Shown here: positions 19,883-29,237 of the stretch, piece after piece
Layout of the letters: every line of letters begins with the position of its first letter
How positions within the stretch are numbered: position 1 is the first letter of the stretch
Assembly (NCBI GenBank): GCA_903904835.1
Contig: CAIVEI010000169.1
Coordinates: 1 to 64,000 of the forward strand
Source of the DNA: an uncultured Schlesneria sp.
GTDB lineage: Bacteria; Planctomycetota; Planctomycetia; Planctomycetales; Planctomycetaceae
Direction of reading: 5' to 3'
DNA: 64,000 nt
The notes under the pieces: model-generated
The model's input: only the letters and a program-made list of their open reading frames with translations
Told to the model about the DNA's origin: nothing
The model's database searches: none
Translations under genes and position numbers: made by a program

Positions 19883-20653
19883 CACGAACTGCAAAACAGT
19901 CCGCGTTTCCGATACACAGTTTTTATCGATGTCGGTGGCATAGCATCTCGGACTTCCTGAATGAAAACAAAGGGGACCCCTTTTCTTCGCGAAGAAGTGG
20001 AAGTTCATCTGGCGAAACTCAAACTCGGCGACGTGGCCGCCAAAAACATCTGAGCGACTGTCGAGCTCGGTTGCGTCTCTCGCAACCCGAGCCCCTTAAC
20101 GCCGTGTGATTGACATCGCGGACACGCGTCCGATGACGTCGGACCTTATCACACATTTATCATCAATTGCGACAGGAAATCCCGCATTCTCTCCAACGAC
20201 AAAAGCACATAACGACACCAACAGTGCAACCGAGTGCCGAACAGTATTGGACCTGTCCCCGCATGGCAGCTTTTCTTCGTCCAACTTGGATGCTTTGCGC
20301 CTTGGGGAAATCTCCTAAAATCCACGAAGGTGCTCAACGACCACGAAGGCAGAATGGGACTTATGGGACCAATTGTTGAGGAGTCCATTCGTCGCGAAAG
20401 TGCTCAACGGTCGCGAAGGTGCTCGGCAACGGTTGAAGAGATCGGCTGAACGCCGATCGGCCTGCGCCGCTGGCTGCGGGTTAAACGATATACTTATCGC
20501 CAGTCCTTGGTGCCAGTGTGTTTGGTATCCAAAAGGAGATGCGCGATCCATCGAACGAATCGACTTCTGTTAGTTTTTAAGGCACAAACGTGTATCATCC
20601 AATGATCGCGTTTGTCGACGTCATCCGCATTGGCGAGCCGAGGAATCTATTCA
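19883..20653. other. Intergenic 770 bp, no gene recognised
   Basis: Holds a second stem-loop near 20070-20090 (GGTTGCG ... CGCAACC) and two related short direct repeats near 20328 and 20399 (GTGCTCAACG followed by CGAAGG). A 30-codon frame at 19961-20053 has no support. The segment before 20654 contains GAGGAA as ribosome site for the TIR-STAND gene. Confidence 0.5.
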
Positions 20654-23600
20654 ATGTCATTCGCAAGTTTTCATGTATTCCTGTCCCACAATAGCGCCGA
20701 TAAACCGGCGGTTGAAGAACTTGCGCGGCGGTTGAAAGCAGACGGGATTGAACCCTGGCTCGACAAGTGGCATCTTGTTCCAGGCAAGCCGTGGCAAGCT
20801 GCGCTGGAACAGGCACTGGCAGATTCCTTGTCGGTCGCCGTCTTCGTCGGTCCGAGTGGAATCAGTCCGTGGCAAGACGAAGAAATGCGGGCAGCCATCT
20901 CGAAACGCGTTCGTCAGAGGGATAATGAATTTCGAGTCATTCCCATTTTACTTCCGGGAGGGACGCGGGAAGAACGAAGCCGATTACCTGAGTTTCTACT
21001 CGCTTCGACCTGGGTGGAATTCCGCAAATCACTCGACGAAGAAGAGGCGTATCATCGCTTGAAAAGCGGTGTTCTCGGCGTGGCTCCCGGGTTGCCGCCG
21101 GGTGCGGCGATCTTTGAAGGGGAATGTCCGTACCGAGGACTCCAGGCGTTTCAGCCGGAACACTCAGCTTTCTTTTTCGGCCGCGAAGCACGAATCGAAT
21201 GGCTGCTGAACGCATTGCGTCCCGCACAGTCTTTCGACAGATCGGGGACCCCACGAGAAAATCGCTTCCTGGCGATTGTCGGTGCCTCAGGCAGCGGAAA
21301 GTCGTCGCTCGCGCGGGCTGGGTTAGTTCCCGCCCTGCGAAATGGAAAGCTTGACGGCAGTGCCAATTGGCCAATCCTCATCTGCCGGCCAGGACATGAT
21401 CCATTGGAAAGTCTGGCCGTCGCGCTTGCGGGTGATTCTCTGATCGGATCGCGGGTTGGCGATGTCGGTCATCTGATTTCGCAAATGGCCACAGACGAGA
21501 CACGATTGCATCTGGCTGTTCGCGTTGCACTTGCAGGTGTTGAGGAATCTCAACGAGTCGTCGTGCTCGTCGATCAGTTCGAAGAGGTGTTCACTCTGCA
21601 TTCCGACGACGCGTCCAAGTCTCGATCCAGCCGTTCTTTCGTTAACTTTTCCCAGATGAACGCAGCAGACGATCATCGGAAGGCGTTTATCGATAACCTG
21701 ATTTACGCTGCGGGCATACCGGGGGGAAAAGTCATCGTTGTACTGACGATGCGAGCAGATTTTTACGGGAAATGCGCGCTGCATCGCCATCTGGCCGCAG
21801 CCATCACCGACCACCAGGAACTGGTTGGCCCCATGTCATCGGACGAACTGCGCGAGGTGATCGAGCGTCCGGCTCAATTGGTCGGGCTGGAACTCGAGCC
21901 CGGTCTGACAGAAATGCTGTTGAACGAAATGGAAGATCAAGCTGGGGCGTTGCCCCTTTTGCAACATGCGTTATGGGAACTGTGGCAACGGCGTGAAGGA
22001 CGACGATTGACGATCGGGGCCTACAAGGCGATTGGGGGACTGGAAGGGGCGCTCGAACAACAGGCAAATTCGATCTACGAACAAATGAATAGCGCCGAGA
22101 AAGAGACCTGCCGTCGAGTCTTTCTTCGATTGACGCAACCGGGAGAAGGCAGCGAAGACACCAAACGACGAGTGCCGATGAACCAGTTGGGTGATCCCGT
22201 GTTAATCTCGTCCGTGATTAACCGGCTAACGAACGTCAGGTTGATCACGACCGAGAAGGATTCGTTTGTCGAAGTTTCGCATGAAGCGCTAATTCGATCC
22301 TGGACCAAACTACGAAGCTGGATCGAAGGTGATCGAGAAGCGCTCAGAACTCAACATCGTCTGACGGAAGCGGCTGCTGAATGGATCGGGTCTGGTCATA
22401 ATCAAGGATATCTTTATCAAGGGGCAAGACTGGCAGAGGCCGATGAATGGTCCAACACACCGGAAGCCGACTTAACGTATGATGAGCGCCAGTTCCTTGA
22501 CGCGAGCCTGGAGCAACGCGACCGAGTCAAACGTGAAGAAGCGGAGCGTCAGGCTCGCGAAGTCCAAACCTTGAAGAAGCTTGCCGAAAGTGAAACAGAG
22601 CGGGCGAGCGAACAGGCGCGCGCCGCGCAGCGTTCGAAATGGCAATCGCTGGCGGCGATGGCGCTGGCCGCTATGGCACTGGCCGCCTTCGTCTGGGCCG
22701 CCAAAGCCCAGCGTGAAGCCGTTGCAAATGCCAGTAAGGCAGAAGCAAACGCCCGTCAGACGGAAGAGGCTCGACAAAAAATCGAAGAGACTCTTGCTGA
22801 CAACCTGATCGAACGAATTCACGATTTTCCAGGGGACTTTGGCCACAACGAATCTGAGGCTCTCTGGCAGATCGCCGGGTTAACTTCGGAACACGAGCCG
22901 CTACGTCGAGAAATCCTGTCCTTAGCATTTTCGAATGACGGTCATGCGGTGCGGCTGATTAATCGGGGAGGCTTAGTGGCTCGGGCGCTCATTGGCTTTG
23001 ATGAAAAACGACGCCAGTTTGCACTGGACGACTCAATCATGCCGATACTGAAAAACCCTTCTGCTACATCGAACGAGCGACTGGCTGCGGTCCGGATGGG
23101 GTTGGCGCTCAACGTTGAAGGAATCGAGTTTGCTGAGTTCGCTGTTCGTACACTATCAAGTGAAATAATTCGGTATCGCGACAATGAATTGCTGGATAAG
23201 TTGTCCGCTGATTTGAACACAGCGATTCGCTCAATCCCATTCTCGGAATCGCAGCGGGCCGTCGATCCAATCATCAATGCCATCCAGCAAACCCGTGATC
23301 CACGAATTTTACAGAAGCTTTGCGACGCTGTCGGCGAATTGCCAGGTCAAATGACTCCAGCCGACGTGCTGCGCGTTTCCGATCAATTGCTTCACGTGAT
23401 GGAACACGAGAAGCGACCGGATTTGATTCGCGAATTAAGTGAAAGTCTTGTCTCGCTTCCTAAAAATCTGAATGTCATTAACCCCGCGCGCGGAATCAAA
23501 TACATCGTTCAGGCGATCGAAAACACGAAACGGACCGAGGTCCGTAATAGCCTTGTTGAGACGATTAGATCCTGGTGCGCGCGATTAGTGCCAGATGACT

Positions 23601-25498
23601 TTAAAGTGACTGAAGTCGAAATTCTGCAAGCCGTTAAGGGAGCCCAGGATTCGGAAACCATGAGTGTTTTTGCTCGATGTCTGACGGTCGTAGCCGTCCA
23701 TCATTCTCAGTCAGACAGTCAACAGGCGACCAACGTGCTCCTCGAAGCCATGCAGTTGGTAGAAGAGTCAGATCCGCTTTACGAATTGAGTAAGGGCCTG
23801 GGTCAATTGAATGGCAAGATCTCTGAAAACGCCGGTCACTCGGCGATCGCCAGGATCTTAAAGGTGATGGCGAACGAGGATTCCAGCAGGGGTTTACGTC
23901 TCTTCGCTGAAAGTCTTTGTGCTATACCAGTCCAGATGACTGATATGGAAAATGCCGAAGCCACCAGGATTCTACTGTCCTGTATCGGAAATAGTGCAAC
24001 GCTTCCTCTCGATCTTTACCAGTTATCGAACGGGCTTTCGACTTTACCGAAACCGTTTTCGACGACTGACGGCCAGCAAGTATTCGATTCACTATTTAGT
24101 TCGCTCGATCGATTTGAACGAGCCTACATGATTCATAAAATTCAAGAAAGTATGCAGGCAGTCGGAGGCAAGTTGGATGCACCAGCCGCCGATGTGGTCG
24201 CCGAAGAAATCTGTAAAAGGATGGAGTCTTGCACAGACGCAGAAAAAGTACGGGCCTTAGCTTACGGACTTCGGGGGATGGAAAGAGTTGTTGACTCGGC
24301 TAAGATCAAAAAAGCGTATGAGATTGTCAGGGACAAAATCCATCACGAGGCGTTTGAAGCGCCCATTGAGCTGAGTCTCCTCGCGGAAACTCTCTCCATC
24401 ATTCCCGAAAACATTCCTGAAAGTATTGCCGAGGACGTCCTCGAACGAATGCTCGCGGTTCTCGTCTCGACCGAAAATTCCGAGATCGTTCAACTGATCG
24501 TCGAAAAAATCGGATTTGTCGGTGGAGATATCTCGAAAGAGGTTGGGCAAAAAGCGGTACAGCGAATTCTTAACAAAATTAAAAGCACCAAAGAATCGTC
24601 CTTGTTGCGAGTCCTCAGTCTCGGACTGGCGTCGGTCGTGATCGAGTTAGATCGTAAAAATAAGTTCACAGAAAATGATGCCGCAGAAGTGGCCCATTAT
24701 CTTGCCATGACGATGGATGTTTCAGACAGTCCCGATGTCCTGATCCCCCTTGGACAAGCGATGGAAAAGGTCGCTCCGAAACTGTCAAAAAACGGTGATC
24801 AAGCCATTGTCAGACAGGTCATTGAACAAAATCTGAGATCGATTCAGGGGACCCAGTCACCTCGGGTTATTGGACAATTGGCGCGAATCTGGCAAGTGAT
24901 GGCGCCGCAGATGACCGGACAAGAAACACAAGAAGCGTTCGAGCAAATCCTGACATCAAACAGGGCTTTGGCAAACGTTGTCGCCCGGCCCGCCCTATGT
25001 CAGGCCGCCGTTGCCCTGGCCATGGCTTCCGATAAATCTCAGGCGAATCAGGCACTTGAGTATCTTCTCTCGGCGCTGGATAGAGATCATGATCCGGAAG
25101 TGTTGAAAATCATGCTGGATGGCGTCGAAGAACTTGCTAACCGCGTTCCAGCAAGCGATGTCAAACGGGCCAAATCAGCGATCCTGGCCACGACGGGCGA
25201 TCAGGTCCGAACCAATGAACAGATTTTGAATCGATTGATTAAAGCGCTTGGAAAGTTGCCCGGCGGTTTTGATGTGGCCGAGTCGGTAGAACTGCTGAAG
25301 TCACCGTTCTGTATTGGCTCGGCCCAACAGACACTATTGAGGATGATCGAGACTAAGACCAAACTCAGTTTCAATGGCAACCCTTGGAAGCTAGTCACTT
25401 CCGCAGAAAAAGCGGGAATTGATCCGAAGACCTTCAAACAGCCAGCAATTTGTCCGCAAAAATTAAAACTGAATCTGCCGCGTGTTGCGGCTCCGTAA
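20654..25498 (+). CDS. TIR-STAND (nSTAND1-type) NTPase with membrane segment and C-terminal helical repeats
   Basis: 1614 residues. The ATG at 20654 (SFASFHVFLSHNSADK) has GAGGAA upstream. Residues 1-150 form a TIR domain (FLSHNSADK, EPWLDKWHLVPGKPW, SPWQDEEM). Residues about 165-640 form a STAND NTPase: entry motif CPYRGLQAFQPEHSAFFFGRE, Walker A GASGSGKSS (G210-S218), Walker B VVVLVDQFEEVF and a winged-helix part ending VSHEALIRSWTKLRSWI. A coiled coil, one membrane helix (MALAAMALAAFVWAA, about 662-684) and another coiled coil follow. Residues about 800-1590 are helical repeats of roughly 45-55 residues, HEAT-like, instead of the WD40 or TPR sensors often found. Such proteins act as threshold switches in immunity or signalling. 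The acidic residues common in NADase TIRs near D-E-W-E are K-W-H here, so NAD cleavage is uncertain. No partner gene is adjacent. Confidence 0.92.
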   Translation: MSFASFHVFLSHNSADKPAVEELARRLKADGIEPWLDKWHLVPGKPWQAALEQALADSLSVAVFVGPSGISPWQDEEMRAAISKRVRQRDNEFRVIPILLPGGTREERSRLPEFLLASTWVEFRKSLDEEEAYHRLKSGVLGVAPGLPPGAAIFEGECPYRGLQAFQPEHSAFFFGREARIEWLLNALRPAQSFDRSGTPRENRFLAIVGASGSGKSSLARAGLVPALRNGKLDGSANWPILICRPGHDPLESLAVALAGDSLIGSRVGDVGHLISQMATDETRLHLAVRVALAGVEESQRVVVLVDQFEEVFTLHSDDASKSRSSRSFVNFSQMNAADDHRKAFIDNLIYAAGIPGGKVIVVLTMRADFYGKCALHRHLAAAITDHQELVGPMSSDELREVIERPAQLVGLELEPGLTEMLLNEMEDQAGALPLLQHALWELWQRREGRRLTIGAYKAIGGLEGALEQQANSIYEQMNSAEKETCRRVFLRLTQPGEGSEDTKRRVPMNQLGDPVLISSVINRLTNVRLITTEKDSFVEVSHEALIRSWTKLRSWIEGDREALRTQHRLTEAAAEWIGSGHNQGYLYQGARLAEADEWSNTPEADLTYDERQFLDASLEQRDRVKREEAERQAREVQTLKKLAESETERASEQARAAQRSKWQSLAAMALAAMALAAFVWAAKAQREAVANASKAEANARQTEEARQKIEETLADNLIERIHDFPGDFGHNESEALWQIAGLTSEHEPLRREILSLAFSNDGHAVRLINRGGLVARALIGFDEKRRQFALDDSIMPILKNPSATSNERLAAVRMGLALNVEGIEFAEFAVRTLSSEIIRYRDNELLDKLSADLNTAIRSIPFSESQRAVDPIINAIQQTRDPRILQKLCDAVGELPGQMTPADVLRVSDQLLHVMEHEKRPDLIRELSESLVSLPKNLNVINPARGIKYIVQAIENTKRTEVRNSLVETIRSWCARLVPDDFKVTEVEILQAVKGAQDSETMSVFARCLTVVAVHHSQSDSQQATNVLLEAMQLVEESDPLYELSKGLGQLNGKISENAGHSAIARILKVMANEDSSRGLRLFAESLCAIPVQMTDMENAEATRILLSCIGNSATLPLDLYQLSNGLSTLPKPFSTTDGQQVFDSLFSSLDRFERAYMIHKIQESMQAVGGKLDAPAADVVAEEICKRMESCTDAEKVRALAYGLRGMERVVDSAKIKKAYEIVRDKIHHEAFEAPIELSLLAETLSIIPENIPESIAEDVLERMLAVLVSTENSEIVQLIVEKIGFVGGDISKEVGQKAVQRILNKIKSTKESSLLRVLSLGLASVVIELDRKNKFTENDAAEVAHYLAMTMDVSDSPDVLIPLGQAMEKVAPKLSKNGDQAIVRQVIEQNLRSIQGTQSPRVIGQLARIWQVMAPQMTGQETQEAFEQILTSNRALANVVARPALCQAAVALAMASDKSQANQALEYLLSALDRDHDPEVLKIMLDGVEELANRVPASDVKRAKSAILATTGDQVRTNEQILNRLIKALGKLPGGFDVAESVELLKSPFCIGSAQQTLLRMIETKTKLSFNGNPWKLVTSAEKAGIDPKTFKQPAICPQKLKLNLPRVAAP

Positions 25499-25563
25499 AT
25501 CGCACCTTGAGCCGCCAGTAGAGTGTGCGGCGTCTTCTGAAGAGACTTTCTGCATTTCTCCGT

Positions 25564-26868
25564 TCAAAATGAGGCGGTCAGTCCTAACGAAATGGCATGT
25601 GCAGTCACTCGGTAGGAAACATTCGATCCTGGGACCGGACCAGAAGGTGACTCAAACGGACCACTGACCCGGCTTTCCGGAGCATAGTAATAAGCCAGAT
25701 GAGCCGCGAGACTCTTGCTCAGTTGCATTGTCGTACCAAGGTTGAGTGATTGTTGCAGGATCAAGGGGGCTTGGACATTGTATCCCGCAGTTGAATTCGT
25801 AATCGGGCTTTCGGAATAAGCATAGCCCGCTCGTAGTGACATTGTGTCGGTCATCTGATATTGCGTTCCGAGTGAGACCGACCATGTGCTTCGCCACCCC
25901 AGTCCCGTTAGCGTTCCGTCAGGTGAGAATTGAGCCGAGTCACCGGGGACGCCGCTGTTCTTCCAATCGAAATAACGGACGTCTGTGGCGAATAACCACC
26001 GTTCGATTCCAGTATATCCTGCACCGAGTGACACAATTTGTGGATAATTGAATTGGAAACTGTAGTCACGCGGTAATCCCGTGGCTGTGGTGCCGTGGTA
26101 GTCGATCGGCAAGAACCATTGGGGACTTTTGTAGGACGCACCCAGATTGATGTCGTTTTCGCCCTTCCAGTAAACGCCTAATTGAAAACCCATCCCCCAT
26201 GTGTACTCGGTTCCCGATCCGACGGGATAGGAAGCGCCACCGTTGCCTGTCGGATTCGGCGAGGCGAACGCGAACGGCGTTGCGATGATTCGAGCACTAG
26301 AAATCGTAGGTCCGGCCGAGACCGAAAGCTGGTCTGTGACTTTCAACGCAACGCTCGGGATAATCTGAAGGATGCTCACATCGGCAAAGACATTTCCGAG
26401 GCCAGCCGTGGGCGTTTGCGGGGTTGGTGTCTGAGGGAACAGGATCGGATTTGTCGTACTAGAAGGATAATTGAGAGAATACCCCGCGATACCAAAGAGC
26501 CCAAAACCATAGGTAATCGGCGATTCGGGAGTTGGACGCCAGGACAAACCGACCGTCGGAACGGTCAGCCAGCCTGAATCACTTTTCGTTTGACCGGAAT
26601 TGCCAGCAAATGACGAGTTCACTTCAATGAGCGGCGTGACGAATTCAGCGCCAACGCTTAACTGATTTTTAAGATCCGTCGTCGTCGCCGGGTTGTAAGC
26701 CAATGCTCCAACGGCTTCGATCGGAGCTGCGGTTGCCGCACCCCCCATGGAACGATTGACCGGACCAATTCCGAAGAATTGCAAGCCTTGCGCATGGACC
26801 GATTCCGGCGTTGCAAAGGCCGTCGAAAAAACGATGAAAACAAAGCCAAATAATCGTAACTTTGTCAT
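25564..26868 (-). CDS. OmpP1/FadL-type outer-membrane fatty-acid porin
   Basis: 434 residues from the ATG at 26868, which has GGAGAG just upstream (the ATG at 26880 is a weaker choice). Signal peptide KLRLFGFVFIVFSTAFATPESVHA. Family features: an early GPVNRSMGGAATAAP with AYNPA, many alternating beta strands ending in aromatic residues, and a C-terminal phenylalanine (LGLTASF). FadL proteins carry long-chain fatty acids or other hydrophobic compounds across the outer membrane. It is divergent from the lipoxygenase gene with a shared 534-bp upstream region, which fits uptake of unsaturated fatty acids followed by oxidation (inference). Confidence 0.9.
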   Translation of the reverse strand: MTKLRLFGFVFIVFSTAFATPESVHAQGLQFFGIGPVNRSMGGAATAAPIEAVGALAYNPATTTDLKNQLSVGAEFVTPLIEVNSSFAGNSGQTKSDSGWLTVPTVGLSWRPTPESPITYGFGLFGIAGYSLNYPSSTTNPILFPQTPTPQTPTAGLGNVFADVSILQIIPSVALKVTDQLSVSAGPTISSARIIATPFAFASPNPTGNGGASYPVGSGTEYTWGMGFQLGVYWKGENDINLGASYKSPQWFLPIDYHGTTATGLPRDYSFQFNYPQIVSLGAGYTGIERWLFATDVRYFDWKNSGVPGDSAQFSPDGTLTGLGWRSTWSVSLGTQYQMTDTMSLRAGYAYSESPITNSTAGYNVQAPLILQQSLNLGTTMQLSKSLAAHLAYYYAPESRVSGPFESPSGPVPGSNVSYRVTAHAISLGLTASF

Positions 26869-27402
26869 CAAACTCTCCACGCTTCAATACGCCTGCAAAC
26901 CAAAGGGGGATTTGGAAATTCGGACCTGCCGCAGATCCGAAACATTTGATCGGAACGGAATAGCAAGCAACTCTCACAAATCACGCAAAATCACTTCATA
27001 CCACGCAAGTTACCCAGAGTTACGGAGTGGGAGTTGACTCAATAAGTCACGTTTCCTTTTCGCTTCGCCGAGAAGTTGTGCCGAATTGCCATTTTCCGAG
27101 TGATCCAACGGGGCTTTCAAGTTCCATCCGAGGTCTGTTTCAATTCGGCAATCCTCTTGGCGGAGCGAAATGGCGACATTGTCTGATGCGAAGCCTCCTT
27201 GGGCTACTTCGACAAGGACGCGTATTCTGGCTTGATTGCATGAAATGTCTCAACATCGTTAACCATCAACGTTTTCAGATCGATTGGACGCGTCGATTGA
27301 AACGCACTGTGATTCGGGTTATGAATTAAAACACGTTTGTGGTCGACGTTTTGCCAGCGACCATCCGCGATTTCGATACTACAGCCGACCGAGGGGCCAA
27401 TC
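26869..27402. promoter_or_regulatory. Shared upstream region of the FadL and lipoxygenase genes
   Basis: 534 bp between divergent starts. No gene is supported. The ribosome sites of both genes lie at its ends (GGAGAG on the minus side, GAGGGG on the plus side). No operator or strong promoter is obvious by eye. Confidence 0.4.
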
Positions 27403-29193
27403 ATGTCTGCGTTCTTGCCACAGCCTGCGCCGCGATTACCTCAGGGAGAATCTTTTTGGGGCGGACTGTACCGCAGTTCCAAATTGTACGTAGACCGTAG
27501 GCTTTATCAGTACGATTACACGCATGTTTCGCCGCTGGCCATCATGAAACATGTGCCAATCACAGACGATTTCTCGCTCAGTTGGTTGAAGGTTTGCGGT
27601 AAGCAAGTGCTCGAAGTGCTTGAAAATCGCGCGAAATTAGACTTGAGTGAACTCCGTACGGTGGAAGCGACGACCGTCCTCAACAAGATTCGTAATGTAT
27701 TTGAGAACGATATCCATGCGATTGCGGATATTCGCAGCCACATCACTGAAATATTGAAATTTGAATCACGAATCGGGGCTGATCCCAATCCAGCTCAATC
27801 GTTGGCGGATTACGCCGACCTTTTCCGCTCGTATGGGTTACCCCCTATTGCCAAAGATTTTGCAGAAGATCGGGTCTTTGCCGCGATGCGGACTGCCGGT
27901 CCGAACCCTGTCATGCTCAAACGCTTGAAGACGCTCGACGAGCGATTGCCGATTACGAACGAAATTTTCTGTGAAGGGATTGCGAACGATTCGCTCGACG
28001 CGGCGCTGGCTGAGGGCCGATTGTATCTGGCCGATTATGCACTGTTAGACGGAGCGGAACTGGGGAACTTTCCAAACGGACAGAAGTATCTTTACGCGCC
28101 GCTGGCCCTGTTCGTCATCACGGGACCATCGAAAGAATTGCTGCCAGTCGCAATTCAATGTCAGCAGAAACCTGATCCTCACTTCAATCCGATCTTCACA
28201 CCGAAAGACGGATACAACTGGTTGATCGCAAAAACGATTGTCGAAACGGCCGACGGTAATATTCACGAAGCGTCAACCCATCTGGGACGAACGCATTTGA
28301 CAATGGAAGCGTTCGTTGTTTCCTCGTATCGCCATCTGGCGGATCGACATCCGCTGGCATTGTTATTGTGGCCTCACTTCGAAGGAACGCTGGCGATCAA
28401 CAAAGCGTCATGGCAACACCTGATCGCCGACAAAGGGGGTGTCGACAAATTAATGGGTGGATCGATTCAGACTTCTCGAAAAGTGGCCGTTCACGGCGTT
28501 CAAAGTACCCGTGTTATGAACGATTTGCTGCCGCTGACGTTCGCACAACGGGGCGTCGATGACCACGATGCATTTCCTGTTTACCCATACCGTGACGACG
28601 CTTCGATGTATTGGGAAGCGATCCACGAGTGGGTCAGTTCTTACCTGAAATTGTATTACCCGAATAATACCGAGATTCAGAAAGACAAAGAATTGCAGGC
28701 ATGGTGCCGCGAACTGGCATCTGACAACGGCGGTCGAGTCAAGGGCCTGCCCAACGATGGTCAAATCCAGACAATCGAAGAACTGATCGAAGTCGCGACG
28801 TTTATCGTCTATACCTGCAGTGTCCAGCATGCGGCAGTGAATTTCCCTCAGTACGACTTGATGAGCTATGCTCCGAACATGCCATTGGCAGGGTATCGAC
28901 CAGCTCCCACGAAAAAGTCCGGTGGGACTGAAGCCGATTTCATTGCGATGCTTCCAACGCTCGATATGGCCGAACTGCAAATGGAACTGGGCTGTCTTCT
29001 CGGGAACGTTCACTATACTCAGCTTGGAGAGTATGCCTCAAATCAGTTCGTTGATGGCCGTGTTGCTGCCCCGCTGAAACAGTTTCAGAACCGGATCGCA
29101 GACATAGGCAAGAAAATCGCTGAACGCAATACAAAACGTCGTCCTTATGAGACGCTTGCGCCTGGTGGTATCCCTCAAAGTATCAATATCTGA
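27403..29193 (+). CDS. Lipoxygenase
   Basis: 596 residues. The ATG at 27403 has GAGGGG at good spacing. Non-heme iron dioxygenase that adds O2 to polyunsaturated fatty acids. All iron ligands are visible: H293 and H298 in THLGRTHLTMEAF, H476 and N480 in CSVQHAAVNFPQYD, and the C-terminal isoleucine (GGIPQSINI, I596). HPLALLLWPHFEGTLAIN is the usual helix that follows. There is no signal peptide and no N-terminal PLAT domain, as in several bacterial members. Bacterial lipoxygenases are uncommon, and one next to a FadL porin suggests use of imported or membrane-derived unsaturated lipid. Confidence 0.95.
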   Translation: MSAFLPQPAPRLPQGESFWGGLYRSSKLYVDRRLYQYDYTHVSPLAIMKHVPITDDFSLSWLKVCGKQVLEVLENRAKLDLSELRTVEATTVLNKIRNVFENDIHAIADIRSHITEILKFESRIGADPNPAQSLADYADLFRSYGLPPIAKDFAEDRVFAAMRTAGPNPVMLKRLKTLDERLPITNEIFCEGIANDSLDAALAEGRLYLADYALLDGAELGNFPNGQKYLYAPLALFVITGPSKELLPVAIQCQQKPDPHFNPIFTPKDGYNWLIAKTIVETADGNIHEASTHLGRTHLTMEAFVVSSYRHLADRHPLALLLWPHFEGTLAINKASWQHLIADKGGVDKLMGGSIQTSRKVAVHGVQSTRVMNDLLPLTFAQRGVDDHDAFPVYPYRDDASMYWEAIHEWVSSYLKLYYPNNTEIQKDKELQAWCRELASDNGGRVKGLPNDGQIQTIEELIEVATFIVYTCSVQHAAVNFPQYDLMSYAPNMPLAGYRPAPTKKSGGTEADFIAMLPTLDMAELQMELGCLLGNVHYTQLGEYASNQFVDGRVAAPLKQFQNRIADIGKKIAERNTKRRPYETLAPGGIPQSINI

Positions 29194-29237
29194 TTCTTCG
29201 CCCTCGAAAACATAACACGACTCAAACATGACGCGAA

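Noticed and set aside
19961-20053. A 30-codon frame starting MKTKGTPFLREE
   Set aside because: Too short to support and lacks a ribosome site; it could be the remnant of a longer gene but nothing adjacent extends it.
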